64,000 bases of DNA from Neobacillus sp. CF12 (GCF_030348765.1 NZ_JAUCEU010000007.1:3903501-3967500), one strand, 5' to 3'. Shown: positions 54,331 through 63,882, numbered from the stretch's first letter. Program-made: numbers and translations. Notes: generated by a model from the letters alone, not told the origin.

Positions 54331-55305
54331 GTGGCTGATTTATTTGAAGGGTTAAAACAAAAATTATCAGGGCGTGATATGAGAATCGTTTTTCCAGAAG
54401 GATTGGATGAGCGAATTGTCAGAGCTGCCGGCAGACTTGCAGAAGAGAAGCGATTAACGCCTATTCTGATTGGAAATATCGAACAAGTTCAGGCTAAGGC
54501 ACAAGAACTAGGCGTTTCCTTGGAGGCGGCTGAAATCTATGATCCAGCAAGCTATGCCGCTATGGACGAACTAGTAGCAGCATTTGTTGAACGTCGCAAA
54601 GGAAAAGTTACCGAAGAAGACGCACGAAAAATCTTATTAGATGAAAATTACTTCGGCACGATGCTGGTGTACTTGAATAAAGCAGATGGCTTGGTAAGCG
54701 GTGCGGCGCACTCTACGGCTGACACGGTACGCCCTGCACTGCAAATTATTAAAACGAAAGAAGGCGTGAAGAAAACATCTGGCGTCTTCATCATGGTTCG
54801 CGAGGACGAAAAATATGTATTTGCTGATTGTGCCATCAATATTGCACCTGACAGCAATGATTTAGCTGAAATTGCCATCGAAAGTGCCAAGACAGCTGAT
54901 ATGTTTGGAATGGAGCCTCGGATTGCAATGCTTAGCTTTTCAACGAAAGGTTCTGCGAAGTCTCCGGAAACGGAAAGAGTCTCAGGGGCAGTTGAAGAAG
55001 CAAAGCGTAGAGATTCATCATTAGTAATCGATGGTGAGTTCCAATTTGATGCTGCATTTGTTCCATCTGTGGCAAAAAGTAAAGCACCAGATTCACCGCT
55101 GCAAGGGGATGCAAACGTGTTTATCTTCCCAAGCCTTGAAGCTGGAAACATCGGCTACAAAATTGCCCAGCGTTTAGGCGGGTTCGAGGCAGTTGGACCT
55201 ATTCTTCAAGGGTTAAATAAACCTGTAAATGACCTATCACGCGGTTGTAATGAAGAAGATGTTTATAAGTTGGCATTGATTACTGCAGCGCAAGGGATAA
55301 AATAG
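54331..55305 (+). CDS. pta: Phosphate acetyltransferase
   Basis: The 324-residue short-form Pta converts acetyl-CoA and phosphate to acetyl phosphate. Landmarks are RIVFPEGLDERIVRAA, DGLVSGAAHSTADTVRPALQIIKT, FADCAINIAPDSNDLAEIA and FPSLEAGNIGYKIAQRLGG. The start is GTG 54331 with GGAGG upstream. A terminator and an unusual 21-bp array follow. Confidence 0.95.
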   Translation: MADLFEGLKQKLSGRDMRIVFPEGLDERIVRAAGRLAEEKRLTPILIGNIEQVQAKAQELGVSLEAAEIYDPASYAAMDELVAAFVERRKGKVTEEDARKILLDENYFGTMLVYLNKADGLVSGAAHSTADTVRPALQIIKTKEGVKKTSGVFIMVREDEKYVFADCAINIAPDSNDLAEIAIESAKTADMFGMEPRIAMLSFSTKGSAKSPETERVSGAVEEAKRRDSSLVIDGEFQFDAAFVPSVAKSKAPDSPLQGDANVFIFPSLEAGNIGYKIAQRLGGFEAVGPILQGLNKPVNDLSRGCNEEDVYKLALITAAQGIK

Positions 55306-55315
55306 GATTTTTGGA

Positions 55316-55343
55316 GCCAGTCCAGGGTTGGGCTGGCTTTTTA
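55316..55343 (+). terminator. Terminator of pta
   Basis: The stem GCCAGTCCA/TTGGGCTGGC (with G-U pairs) is followed by TTTTT. Confidence 0.85.
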
Positions 55344-55359
55344 AAATAGGTATTTTCGA

Positions 55360-55485
55360 TTTTGGATATTTTTCCGTGGGTTTTGTACACTTTTCAATAG
55401 GTTTTGTACAAATTCAAATAGGTTTTGGACATTTTTAGTGTGCTTTTGTACACTTTTTCAGGTGTTTTGTACTTTTATACATTTT
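55360..55485. repeat. Tandem array of TTTTGTAC units, exact 21-bp period
   Basis: Six copies of a TTTTGTAC-like core start at 55360, 55381, 55402, 55423, 55444 and 55465, exactly 21 bp apart. The consensus is about TTTTGTACAxTTTTxAATAGG; the first (TTTTGGAT) and fourth linker have diverged. GTAC and T-tracts fall on the same helix face. It lies between the pta terminator and lipL. Confidence 0.85.
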
Positions 55486-55564
55486 ATGGGAAATCCAAGG
55501 ACCTGTTTTAATAAGATTCTTTTTGCTAAAATAAGCTTACTATTATTTTGAGGAGAACTACAAT

Positions 55565-56395
55565 ATGGAAGGTTTACTTCAGCAGCATGAATGGCGGATT
55601 ATCGATCAGTCCACCATTGGCAGCCATTTTCATGCATTACAGTCATTTGGTACAGATGATACATTATGTGCCTCGGTCGGCTCTGGACAGGCCCCTGCAA
55701 CTGCTCGGACGTGGGTTCATCACAATACCATCGTACTTGGGATACAAGATACCAAACTGCCATTCTTAAAAGAAGGAAGGCAATTTCTCGAAGCTCAGGG
55801 CTATCAGTCTATTGTCCGCAATTCTGGCGGCTTAGCGGTTGTTCTAGATGAAGGGGTCTTAAATATCTCGCTGATTTTACCTGAGAGTGAAAAGGGCATT
55901 GATATTAACCGAGGATACGATACGATGTGGCAGCTCGTTCAAAATATGTTTGCGGAGTATAATAGAAGGATTGAAGCACGGGAAATCGTCGGATCCTATT
56001 GCCCGGGAAGCTATGATTTAAGTATCGATGGTAAAAAATTTGCCGGTATATCGCAGCGCCGCCTCAAAAAAGGTGTCGCCGTTCAAATTTATTTGTGTGT
56101 GCATAGCAGCGGAAGCCAACGTGCCCAGTTAATTAAACAATTTTATGAAATTGCCAAAAACGGGCAGCAGACGAAGTTCACCTATCCGGAGATTGTGCCT
56201 GAAGTGATGGCTTCTCTATCAGAGCTATTGGAAACACGCTTCACCATCTCGGATGTTATGCTGCGTCTATTAAATCAATTAAAAAAGCACAGCGACCACC
56301 TCTATGCAGGACAATTAAATGATCTTGAATTACAACTCCTCCCAGGTTATTACCAAAGAATCGTAGAACGAAATGAAAAATTAGATACGATGTAA
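55565..56395 (+). CDS. lipL: Octanoyl-[GcvH]:protein N-octanoyltransferase LipL
   Basis: The 276-residue enzyme moves octanoyl or lipoyl groups from GcvH to the E2 subunits of 2-oxoacid dehydrogenases. It has the LplA-like fold with [37 protein letters not shown], and the catalytic Cys146 in [30 protein letters not shown] lies before the ATG. The position after pta matches B. subtilis. Confidence 0.93.
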   Translation: MEGLLQQHEWRIIDQSTIGSHFHALQSFGTDDTLCASVGSGQAPATARTWVHHNTIVLGIQDTKLPFLKEGRQFLEAQGYQSIVRNSGGLAVVLDEGVLNISLILPESEKGIDINRGYDTMWQLVQNMFAEYNRRIEAREIVGSYCPGSYDLSIDGKKFAGISQRRLKKGVAVQIYLCVHSSGSQRAQLIKQFYEIAKNGQQTKFTYPEIVPEVMASLSELLETRFTISDVMLRLLNQLKKHSDHLYAGQLNDLELQLLPGYYQRIVERNEKLDTM

Positions 56396-56433
56396 AAAGC
56401 CGTAAACCCTTATTGGATTTACGGCTCTTTTTT
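56394..56433 (+). terminator. Terminator of lipL
   Basis: The stem AGCCGTAAA/TTTACGGCT is followed by CTTTTTT. Confidence 0.88.
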
Positions 56434-56465
56434 AAGAGGATATTGTTCTTCTCCCAAAATCTTCT

Positions 56466-56527
56466 TGTCTAGCAACGGCGCCTAAGGGCTCGTGCCTATC
56501 CCTTTGACGTGGCGCCTTTCGCTTTTT
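56466..56527 (-). repeat. Dispersed repeat, short inverted copy
   Basis: Read on the minus strand it has AAAAAGCGAAAGGCGCC ... GGCGCCGTTGCTAGACAA ends with a reduced interior. It lies between convergent lipL and rsfA. Confidence 0.7.
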
Positions 56528-56530
56528 GAC

Positions 56531-57277
56531 CTACTCAGCTAATTTTTCAAGGTTCCCATTTCGGTCCATTTTGAATTTAGTAGCTGGTCTTTCTTCTTCT
56601 TCAAATAATACAAGCTTACGAGCGCGGTTCATAATCTTCATGAGTGTCTCGTAATCTTCCTGGATCGTTTCGGTGTTTTGCTCGAGTCCTTCAATCTTTG
56701 CAGCCATTTCTTCATTTTGCCTGCGTAATTCTGCAATTTCGCGCTTCAATCTTTCATTCTCACTTTTTAATGCTTCATTTTGAAGATTGGAATGATTAAA
56801 GTTTTGCAAGTAATCAATGACGCTATCAAGTGATAGTCCTGCTCCCGTTGGCATCTTCGGTCTATAAGTCTGTGCAACCGGCGGTTTTACATATGATTCA
56901 ACTGCAGCCTCTGTTGTTAAATCTGGCATTTCGTAAGTAGCTTCCATTTGCACTTCCATTGGTGCTGAAAGTGTTTCAAAATCATCTGTCGCTGGTACTG
57001 GAGGATTATATAATAACTTTTTCTTTCCTCCTGTGTCTTTCCCTAACACTCTTTGTCTTTGTTTACGCTGTTTTTTTGCTAATTGCAATGCTTTTTCATA
57101 GCGATGGCGTACAACCGCATTCCATCTGAATCCACAAGCTGCAGAAGTCCGATTTAGCTTGTCGCCTACCTCTTCAAAAGCGTTTAGCTGCGTACTGCCT
57201 TCACGTACATGGCGAAGGACGGTTTCAGCTAACAATAGATCATCTTCATCTGTCCAAGCATCTTGCCGTACTTTCAT
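56531..57277 (-). CDS. rsfA: RsfA-family prespore transcription factor
   Basis: The 248-residue protein has an N-terminal Myb/SANT-like DNA-binding domain ([54 protein letters not shown]), a linker, and a C-terminal coiled coil (about residues 160-225, [22 protein letters not shown]). RsfA tunes sigma-F genes in the forespore of B. subtilis. ATG 57277 is 9 nt from AGGGAG; a TTG three codons earlier touches that site and is unlikely. Confidence 0.88.
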   Translation of the reverse strand: MKVRQDAWTDEDDLLLAETVLRHVREGSTQLNAFEEVGDKLNRTSAACGFRWNAVVRHRYEKALQLAKKQRKQRQRVLGKDTGGKKKLLYNPPVPATDDFETLSAPMEVQMEATYEMPDLTTEAAVESYVKPPVAQTYRPKMPTGAGLSLDSVIDYLQNFNHSNLQNEALKSENERLKREIAELRRQNEEMAAKIEGLEQNTETIQEDYETLMKIMNRARKLVLFEEEERPATKFKMDRNGNLEKLAE

Positions 57278-57540
57278 TCTTTTCAACTCCCTAATTATAA
57301 TTACATGTACTCGCCTGACGAGTTTTTAAAAGTTCTAGTCTTATCATGGACAAGTTTTTCAAGCTTTATACCAAAATGTCTGCAAGGATAATAGTTTTTT
57401 TAACTGAAAGAGTTACAAGGATTTCAAAAGAAAAGCAACTTGCAATGGTTTGAAAGAAATTGTAAAATACCTAAGGAGTTAAACCGTAATGATATTGGAT
57501 AAAATAGTAATGATAGATAGCTAAAGAAAGGGTGGAAGTA

Positions 57541-57762
57541 ATGTCAAATGAATTCCGAGTTTGTGATGATTGCCAGGCCGTGAATCTAAAGACATTAATC
57601 CCTCGTTTGAAAGAATTGGATCCCCAAGCTGAAATAAAAATTGGCTGCCAATCTTATTGTGGACCTGGCCGGAAAAAAACATTTGCCTTTGTCAATAACC
57701 GTCCGGTTGCTGCCCTAACCGAAGAGGAATTAATGGAGAAAGTAAATAAAAAGCTAAAATAA
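57541..57762 (+). CDS. DUF1450 (YuzB-like) small protein
   Basis: The 73-residue protein has CDDC near the start and [21 protein letters not shown] in the middle, typical of the DUF1450/YuzB family. Four Cys suggest metal or Fe-S binding in a thioredoxin-like small fold; the role is unknown. ATG 57541 follows GGGTGG. A terminator follows. Confidence 0.8.
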   Translation: MSNEFRVCDDCQAVNLKTLIPRLKELDPQAEIKIGCQSYCGPGRKKTFAFVNNRPVAALTEEELMEKVNKKLK

Positions 57763-57795
57763 TCACCTTTGTCCAGAGAACTTAGGTGATTTTTC
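57761..57795 (+). terminator. Terminator after the DUF1450 gene
   Basis: The stem AATCACCT/AGGTGATT is followed by TTTTC. The loop is rather long. Confidence 0.65.
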
Positions 57796-57880
57796 TTTCA
57801 TGTCATTGTCGAAAAATCCTGCGGAAAATTGCTGAAAATTGGGATATAATAGAAGAAAGTATAGAGGAAGAGGGAAAGCA

Positions 57881-59179
57881 ATGGTATATTCGGCGGAAAA
57901 ACTGAGTGAGGAAAAGGTATTTAAAGATCCTGTACATCGCTATGTTCACGTACGTGACCGTGTGATCTGGGATTTGGTCGGAACGAAAGAGTTTCAACGT
58001 CTACGCCGTATTAAACAGCTTGGTACCACCTTTTTAACCTTCCACGGCGCTGAGCACAGCCGCTTTAACCATTCTCTAGGAGTATATGAAATTGTCCGGC
58101 GCATCATCGATGATGTGTTTGCTGGAAGACCAGAATGGAATGATGAGGATCGTCTCCTAACTCTTTGTGCAGCCCTTCTCCATGATTTGGGCCATGGCCC
58201 ATTTTCCCACTCGTTTGAAAAGGTGTTTGACTTCGACCATGAAGATTTTACACAATCAATCGTTTTAGGAGATACAGAGGTCAACTCTATTCTGAAAAAA
58301 GTTAGTCCTGATTTCCCGCAGCAAGTAGCTGAAGTTATTGCGAAAACATCTGCTAAAAAGCTGGTTGTTAGTTTAATTTCCAGCCAGATTGACGCTGATC
58401 GGATGGATTATTTACAAAGGGATGCTTATTTTACCGGAGTGAGCTACGGTCAATTTGATATGGAGCGAATTCTCCGCGTCATGCGACCGAAGGAAGACCA
58501 GGTGGTCATTAAGAAAAGCGGTATGCATGCGGTTGAAGATTATATTATGAGTCGTTATCAAATGTACTGGCAGGTCTATTTTCATCCTGTCTCCCGTAGT
58601 GCTGAGGTGATTTTGACAAAAATCCTCCATCGCGCCAAGCAACTTTTTGAAGACAATTATTCTTTTAAAAATGAACCGGTTCACTTCTATTCTTTCTTTA
58701 CCGATAAGGTCACATTAGCAGACTATTTAAAGTTGGATGAATCGATTATTATGTATTATTTTCAAATCTGGCAAGACGAAGACGATTCGATTATAAGCGA
58801 CCTTTGCCAGCGGTTTGTGAATCGGAATTTATTTAAATATGCCGAATTTGATCCTGCGAAGGAATATAAAAAGCTGGCGGAACTGACGCGTCTTTTTGAA
58901 AAAGCAGGGATTGACCCGGAATACTATTTAGTTGTCGATTCATCATCGGATTTGCCTTATGACTTTTATCGTCCTGGTGAAGAAGAGGAACGTCTGCCGA
59001 TTCATTTATTAATGAAAAATGGGGAACTAAAGGAGCTTTCCAGAGAGTCTGAGATTGTGGACGCGATTTCCGGGAAACGGAGAACGGACCATAAGCTGTA
59101 TTACCCAGCAGATTTCTTAGAGGACGAATCCTCGGAAACAACTTTCAAAAAACAAATTCGGGACCTATTAGAGATATAA
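57881..59179 (+). CDS. ywfO: HD-domain dNTPase-like protein YwfO
   Basis: The 432-residue protein has an HD phosphohydrolase core: RLRRIKQLGTTFLTFHGAEHSRFNHSLGVYEI (first metal His), ALLHDLGHGPFSHSFEKVF (HD pair) and SSQIDADRMDYLQRDAYFTGVSYG. It is the SAMHD1/dGTPase-related family of B. subtilis YwfO and Enterococcus EF1143, which hydrolyse dNTPs. ATG 57881 follows AGAGGAAGAGGG. Confidence 0.9.
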   Translation: MVYSAEKLSEEKVFKDPVHRYVHVRDRVIWDLVGTKEFQRLRRIKQLGTTFLTFHGAEHSRFNHSLGVYEIVRRIIDDVFAGRPEWNDEDRLLTLCAALLHDLGHGPFSHSFEKVFDFDHEDFTQSIVLGDTEVNSILKKVSPDFPQQVAEVIAKTSAKKLVVSLISSQIDADRMDYLQRDAYFTGVSYGQFDMERILRVMRPKEDQVVIKKSGMHAVEDYIMSRYQMYWQVYFHPVSRSAEVILTKILHRAKQLFEDNYSFKNEPVHFYSFFTDKVTLADYLKLDESIIMYYFQIWQDEDDSIISDLCQRFVNRNLFKYAEFDPAKEYKKLAELTRLFEKAGIDPEYYLVVDSSSDLPYDFYRPGEEEERLPIHLLMKNGELKELSRESEIVDAISGKRRTDHKLYYPADFLEDESSETTFKKQIRDLLEI

Positions 59180-59202
59180 CCTTGGAGTAGGAGCTGACGA
59201 GA

Positions 59203-59712
59203 GTGTTAAAAGATCATGCCAAACTGATGCAGGCTGTTTTAGTATCCGGAGAAATTATCGGGAGAAAAAAGCTGCAAAAGATGATATATATTGCAAAAAA
59301 GGTGAGCTTTCCGTTCCACGAGCGGTTTCAGTTTCATTTTTATGGTCCATATTCTGAGGAATTAACATTGCGTGTTGAAGAACTTTGCAATATGGGCTTC
59401 CTCAATGAAATCAAAGAGAAAAAGGGCGGTTATTTTCAATACCGCTATACACTGACGGACACAGGAAAAGAGTTTTTAAGTTTAAACGAAGTGGACATGC
59501 CGTTTTTACAAGATTGCCTAGAAGACATGAACGACCAAAATGCTAGATTCCTTGAGCTTGTTTCGACTGTTTTATATTTTGATAATCTATCGAAAGAGGA
59601 AGTGGCGGACAAAGTCTTTACTTTAAAAAGCAGCCAGCGGTATACAGAGGAAGAAATTGACCTTGCTTATGCCTATATTGAGGCTTTAAAAGAAAAAGCT
59701 AAACTCCATTAA
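59203..59712 (+). CDS. ywgA: YwgA-family protein
   Basis: The 169-residue protein begins MLKDHAKLMQAVLVSGEIIGRKKLQKMIYIAKKV and has FHFYGPYSEEL and YRYTLTDTGKEFL. The pattern suggests a winged-helix-like fold related to SocA/Panacea-type domains. It follows ywfO as in B. subtilis. The start is GTG 59203 with GGAG upstream. The function is unknown. Confidence 0.8.
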   Translation: MLKDHAKLMQAVLVSGEIIGRKKLQKMIYIAKKVSFPFHERFQFHFYGPYSEELTLRVEELCNMGFLNEIKEKKGGYFQYRYTLTDTGKEFLSLNEVDMPFLQDCLEDMNDQNARFLELVSTVLYFDNLSKEEVADKVFTLKSSQRYTEEEIDLAYAYIEALKEKAKLH

Positions 59713-59835
59713 GAAAAGCTGAAGCGCCTTGCACAGGGGCGACAGGCATAAGTCGAGCTGGCGAGAAGGTTGTTTTTTAACCTTCTTGACGGATTGGCTT
59801 ATGACCCCGAGCCCCTAGGCGCTGAAGCTGGACAT
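59713..59835 (+). repeat. Dispersed repeat, class B copy
   Basis: It has the same interior as 45691-45812, with the GAAGGTTG...AACCTTCTTG hairpin, and ends AAAAGCTGAAGCGCCTTG and AGGCGCTGAAGCTGGACA. The T/A changes in the two ends again compensate (AGCTGAAGC/GCTGAAGCT). It lies between convergent genes and may end transcription. Confidence 0.9.
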
Positions 59836-59859
59836 TAAAATGGGGCTTAGCTTTTTCTT

Positions 59860-60045
59860 TTATTTGTCGCTAGCTCTTACGCCGGCAACACCGTAATGTT
59901 CTTTCTGCATTTCTTCAATAAAAACAACTACCGCTTCTTTAGGTGCCCCAGTTGTTTCACTGACAGCATCAGTCACTTTTTCGACAAGTGCTCTTTTTTG
60001 GTCGTCTGTACGACCAGGAAGCATTTTAACTGTAACGTATGGCAT
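59860..60045 (-). CDS. ywhB: 4-oxalocrotonate tautomerase family protein YwhB
   Basis: The 61-residue protein begins MPYVTVKMLPGRTDDQKRALVEKVTDAV; after Met removal Pro1 is the catalytic base of tautomerases. It is the usual size of the family. GGAGG lies before ATG 60045. It is divergent from ywhC, as in B. subtilis synteny. The physiological substrate is unknown. Confidence 0.88.
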   Translation of the reverse strand: MPYVTVKMLPGRTDDQKRALVEKVTDAVSETTGAPKEAVVVFIEEMQKEHYGVAGVRASDK

Positions 60046-60152
60046 GTTTTTTTCCTCCCTTTGATAACTACATGGATAGTTTAGCAAACATTTTCATTTT
60101 ATATCCAGTTTCATGTATACTAAAAGGAAAAAAGAGGAGAAGGGGAAACCAT

Positions 60153-60803
60153 TTGGAAGGATTTTTTGTCTATTCGCTAAGGGAAATTCCCTACGTTGCG
60201 ATTACGTTAATGATTGCATTTACGTTCCACGAATTTGCCCATGCCTTTGTGGCGTATAAGTTCGGGGATATGACTTCGCAAAAGCAAGGCCGTTTGACGT
60301 TAAATCCATTGAAGCACCTTGATCCATTCGGTACAATCTTAATTTTTATTGCTGGCTTTGGCTGGGCCCGCCCGGTACCGGTTAACCGATTTTTCTTTAA
60401 AAAGCCCCGCCTTGCAGGAGTATTGGTTTCTGTAGCCGGACCGCTTAGTAACCTAGTTCTTGCGTTAATTGGCTTTACGATTCAATATGGAATAGCACAA
60501 ACAGAAATTGGGCCGAATCTTTCGGGACTTTATGAATTCCTGAGAGTCTTTAACTGGCTGAATCTTGTTTTATTTGTTTTTAATTTACTGCCGTTTCCGC
60601 CTTTGGATGGCTACCGGATTATAGAGGATTTGGCACCAAACCACATTAGAGCAAAAATGACTCAATATGAACAGTATGGCGTATTACTGTTTCTCATTTT
60701 GGTCATTACTCCTCTTGATCAATACACGATACAGCCATTTTTTCATTACTTTGTCGGTGGGCTATGGCAAGGATTAAATAATTACTTTATTCAAATGTTT
60801 TAA
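60153..60803 (+). CDS. ywhC: Site-2 protease family M50 metallopeptidase YwhC
   Basis: The 216-residue membrane protein has HEFAH (zinc site, in FTFHEFAHAFVAYKFGD) and the second motif NLLPFPPLDGYRI with its metal-binding Asp. It has about five membrane helices. It is a rhomboid-like intramembrane cleaver of the YwhC/Rip group; the target is unknown. TTG 60153 is the start, since GGAGAAGGGG lies just upstream and the frame before it has no site. Confidence 0.88.
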   Translation: MEGFFVYSLREIPYVAITLMIAFTFHEFAHAFVAYKFGDMTSQKQGRLTLNPLKHLDPFGTILIFIAGFGWARPVPVNRFFFKKPRLAGVLVSVAGPLSNLVLALIGFTIQYGIAQTEIGPNLSGLYEFLRVFNWLNLVLFVFNLLPFPPLDGYRIIEDLAPNHIRAKMTQYEQYGVLLFLILVITPLDQYTIQPFFHYFVGGLWQGLNNYFIQMF

Positions 60804-60806
60804 TAT

Positions 60807-60928
60807 TGTCTAGCTGCAGCGCCTAGGGGCTCTCAGGTCTAAGCCAATCCGTCAAGAAGGTAAAGAACAACCTTCTCGCCGGCTCGTCTTATGCTTGTCG
60901 CCCCTGGACAAGGCGCTTACGCTTTTCT
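60807..60928 (-). repeat. Dispersed repeat, class B copy, inverted
   Basis: On the minus strand it reads AAAAGCGTAAGCGCCTTG ... CCCTAGGCGCTGCAGCTAGACA with the same interior as 45691-45812 and 59713-59835. It lies between ywhC and ywhD. Confidence 0.88.
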
Positions 60929-60950
60929 AAATAGGAGGTTTTGAGTTTTA

Positions 60951-61463
60951 ATGGAAGAAAATAAGAAAAAACCAATTGGCTTTAATATAATAAAACCTGA
61001 CCCGACAGATGGTCACAAGGGCTTTGGCAAGGGCGCATTGAGCCTTGATAATGTATCCCCTGTTATTATTGATGTGGATGCCGGTGACGCGGTCATTGAT
61101 GTTGGTGCGATGCATGCACGTAGTGTGGTTGAGAAGGGAATTAAGTTTCTTAAGACGAAGGAAGAGGTTCCCAACGCTAAACCATACTGGCTTGTGTGGG
61201 TGACAGTGGACAGGAAACAAGAGGGGCCCTATTATGCAGGAGTGACTGCCTGTGAAATGACCGTTGACCGAGAAATTCGCCGCGGCTACAAATCACTTCC
61301 AGAGCACGTCAACAGAATGGATAAGTCGTTGAAGCGTCATATCATCGTCGATCATATGGACGATAAATCGAAGAAAATATTATCCGACTTTCTCCAAAAT
61401 CACAATCAAGACATGTGGAATAATTCAGAAGAAGAGTTGAAAAAGGGATTAGCTGTAGAATAA
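60951..61463 (+). CDS. ywhD: YwhD-family protein
   Basis: The 170-residue cytosolic protein (KKPIGFNIIKPDPTDGHKGFGKGALSLDNVSPVIIDVDAG...) belongs to YwhD by sequence and position. No catalytic motif is evident. TAGGAGG lies before the ATG. The function is unknown. Confidence 0.85.
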   Translation: MEENKKKPIGFNIIKPDPTDGHKGFGKGALSLDNVSPVIIDVDAGDAVIDVGAMHARSVVEKGIKFLKTKEEVPNAKPYWLVWVTVDRKQEGPYYAGVTACEMTVDREIRRGYKSLPEHVNRMDKSLKRHIIVDHMDDKSKKILSDFLQNHNQDMWNNSEEELKKGLAVE

Positions 61464-61542
61464 AAAATTTTTTACAATAGCAATTTCTAGCAAAAAGTTG
61501 TAAAATATATGCAGTGTGAAAACACTGTAAGACTAGGACGCA

Positions 61543-61578
61543 GGAAAGCTCCGGAGACATTTCTCCGGAGCTTTTCTC
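61543..61578. terminator. Bidirectional terminator between ywhD and pbpG
   Basis: A perfect 13-bp stem (61545-61557 with 61562-61574) lies between convergent genes. Confidence 0.88.
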
Positions 61579-61581
61579 ATT

Positions 61582-63651
61582 TTAGGCACCCCATTTAAAA
61601 ATCCGCTTATACCAAGGATCCTTAATTTCCTCTTTCTTTTTAGACGGTTTATCTTCTTTATGCTCTAAATGGTCCGTACAATATTCTGTTGGCTCTGTTC
61701 CGGCAACAAAGTAAGTAAAGCGGCGGACAGGGCAATCCTTTGAGGCAAGTTTGCCGTTTTCCGGATTGACGTATACGCCTATGACACCCTCTTTAGGCGG
61801 GGAAAATGCCTTGACTGGCTTCCCTTTTAACGATTCTTCCATAAAATTGGCCCAAATATTTTTCGCATAGCTTTTTTCGGCCGTAAGGGTAATCGGTTTC
61901 CCCACATCATGACCGGCCCAAACAGCAGTGACCAGTTGTGGTGTAAAACCAATCATCCAACTGTCAGTCTCTGTTGAACCGGATTTCCCAGCATAAGGAC
62001 GGGTGATGTCATCAATCAGGGAATTACCGGTTACTTTTGCATAGCCATTCAGCTTTTTATCAAACATCCCTGTTAGCATTTGCGTCATAACAAAGGCTTT
62101 AGCTGTATCTAGCACTTTCTCTGGCTCTTGGTTGCTTTCAAAAATAATATTTCCATTATAGTCTTCTACTTTTGTAATCAGTGTCGGATTGACCTTTTTC
62201 CCGCCATTTGCAAATAAACTGTAGGCATTCGCCATATCGATGACCCGAACACCAGATGTTCCTAAAGCTAGTGAGGGGACATTATCCATTTTCGTGGAGA
62301 TACCAAACTTTTTGACAGTATTAATTAGTGTCTCTGCACCCATAAAAAGGTGGGTTTTAACAGCGTAAATGTTATCCGAAACCGCTAACGCTTGCGCAAG
62401 TGTAATCTCTCCATCCGCATATTTGTTGTTAAAATTATGCGGTGAATATTCGGTTTGGCCATCATCGAATTTGAAGGTGGTTTTCTCACTTCTCATTGTT
62501 GAAGATGGGGTAAAACCTTGGCTCAGTGCTGCATAATAAAGTATCGGCTTAATCGTGGAGCCAGGCTGTCTAATCGCCTGAACAGCCCGATTAAATGGAC
62601 TGATTTCATAATCGCGGCCGCCTACCATCGCTTTGACATGTCCGTTTTTCGGATCCATTGCGACGAGACCGACTTGGATTTCTGAGCCGTTTGCAATAGT
62701 TTGCTCAATTTGTTTTTCAGCATTTTGTTGCTGCTTTAAATCAAGTGTTGTATAAACTTTTAAACCCCCAAGCTCGATTGTTCGTTCATCAAGATTGAGT
62801 TGGTTTTTCAATGCATTTTTTACAGCGTCCTGAAAATAAGGTGCTGCTTCCACACGTTTATGTGGATGTTCACCTACAAAGGTAAGGGTAGTTTCCTTTG
62901 CCTTTTGGGCTGTTGCTTCCTTGATATAGCCGTTTTCTACCATTGTGTTTAAAATGATGCCTTGGCGCCTTTTTGCATTATCTATTGATTCCAGTGGAGA
63001 ATAGTAACTAGGTCCTTTTGGAACTCCTGCTAACATGGAACTTTCCGCCAATGATAATTCAGAAGCATTTTTTCCAAAATAAAATTGACTGGCCGCTTTA
63101 ACCCCATAAGCTCCGCTGCCATAGTAAATGGTGTTTAAGTAGCCTTCCAAAATCTCTTCTTTCGAGTAGTTCATTTCAATCCGGATGGCATAAAAAGCCT
63201 CATGCAATTTCCTTGACCATGTTTTGTCGTGCTCGAGGAATAGATTCCGTGCGTATTGCTGGGTAATCGTGCTGGCACCCTGGACCTTTGCTCCTGCTTT
63301 GATATCAGCAAGAATGGCTCCCATAATTCGTTTATAGTCAAAGCCATTATGTTCATAAAAGTTTTTATCTTCAATGGAAACCGTTGCGTTGATTAAATTT
63401 GGTGAAATTTCTTCGAGGGGAACCCAGTATCGCTTTTGGCCGCTATTGCTCTCACCAATTAAAGTCCCGTCATTGGCAAAGAATAAGGTGGATTGCGGGA
63501 CAGCAAGCGGCGGCGCACCAAGAATTTTGGCATAACCGAGAATCCCGAGCAAAACGACCAGCATGCAAGCCAAGCCTATCAAACTAATGATAATAAATGC
63601 CCGCAAATATTTTATCGTTTTCCGAAACCCATGATTCGTCATTACTTCCAC
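61582..63651 (-). CDS. pbpG: Penicillin-binding protein PbpG (PBP2d)
   Basis: The 689-residue class A PBP has a short cytoplasmic tail, one membrane anchor (residues 15-40), a GT51 glycosyltransferase (VSIEDKNFYEHNGFDYKRI, GASTITQQYARNLFLEHD) and a transpeptidase with STIK (in RQPGSTIKPILYYA), SDN and KSGSTETD. In B. subtilis PbpG is made in the forespore and helps cortex/germ-wall synthesis. GTG 63651 is chosen: AAGGAGG lies 8 nt upstream and it gives MEVMTN, matching the B. subtilis start MDAMTN. Confidence 0.92.
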   Translation of the reverse strand: MEVMTNHGFRKTIKYLRAFIIISLIGLACMLVVLLGILGYAKILGAPPLAVPQSTLFFANDGTLIGESNSGQKRYWVPLEEISPNLINATVSIEDKNFYEHNGFDYKRIMGAILADIKAGAKVQGASTITQQYARNLFLEHDKTWSRKLHEAFYAIRIEMNYSKEEILEGYLNTIYYGSGAYGVKAASQFYFGKNASELSLAESSMLAGVPKGPSYYSPLESIDNAKRRQGIILNTMVENGYIKEATAQKAKETTLTFVGEHPHKRVEAAPYFQDAVKNALKNQLNLDERTIELGGLKVYTTLDLKQQQNAEKQIEQTIANGSEIQVGLVAMDPKNGHVKAMVGGRDYEISPFNRAVQAIRQPGSTIKPILYYAALSQGFTPSSTMRSEKTTFKFDDGQTEYSPHNFNNKYADGEITLAQALAVSDNIYAVKTHLFMGAETLINTVKKFGISTKMDNVPSLALGTSGVRVIDMANAYSLFANGGKKVNPTLITKVEDYNGNIIFESNQEPEKVLDTAKAFVMTQMLTGMFDKKLNGYAKVTGNSLIDDITRPYAGKSGSTETDSWMIGFTPQLVTAVWAGHDVGKPITLTAEKSYAKNIWANFMEESLKGKPVKAFSPPKEGVIGVYVNPENGKLASKDCPVRRFTYFVAGTEPTEYCTDHLEHKEDKPSKKKEEIKDPWYKRIFKWGA

Positions 63652-63791
63652 AGCAATACCCTCCTTCGCCAAATTGTATTTTTTTACAAAAAGCCATAGT
63701 AACAGTATTGAAACAAAATTGCGTTTTTAAACTAGCAAAAAGAAAATTTTTCTAGAAATTTTGATAGATTATGCTAGACTTTTCTTTATGT

Positions 63792-63820
63792 TTGTAATTC
63801 AATAGTTTGGGTACTATAAA
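63792..63820 (+). promoter_or_regulatory. Sigma-A-type promoter of speE
   Basis: TTGTAA (63792-63797) and TATAAA (63815-63820) have exactly 17-bp spacing, 62 bp before the start codon. Confidence 0.65.
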
Positions 63821-63882
63821 AATGGAATGATTTGATAATAATCAATGCATAAATAAATATGGAATTGGAAGGAAGATGAAAC

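Noticed and set aside
57845-57850. TATAAT as a promoter for ywfO
   Set aside because: No acceptable -35 lies 16-18 bp upstream, so I did not list it.
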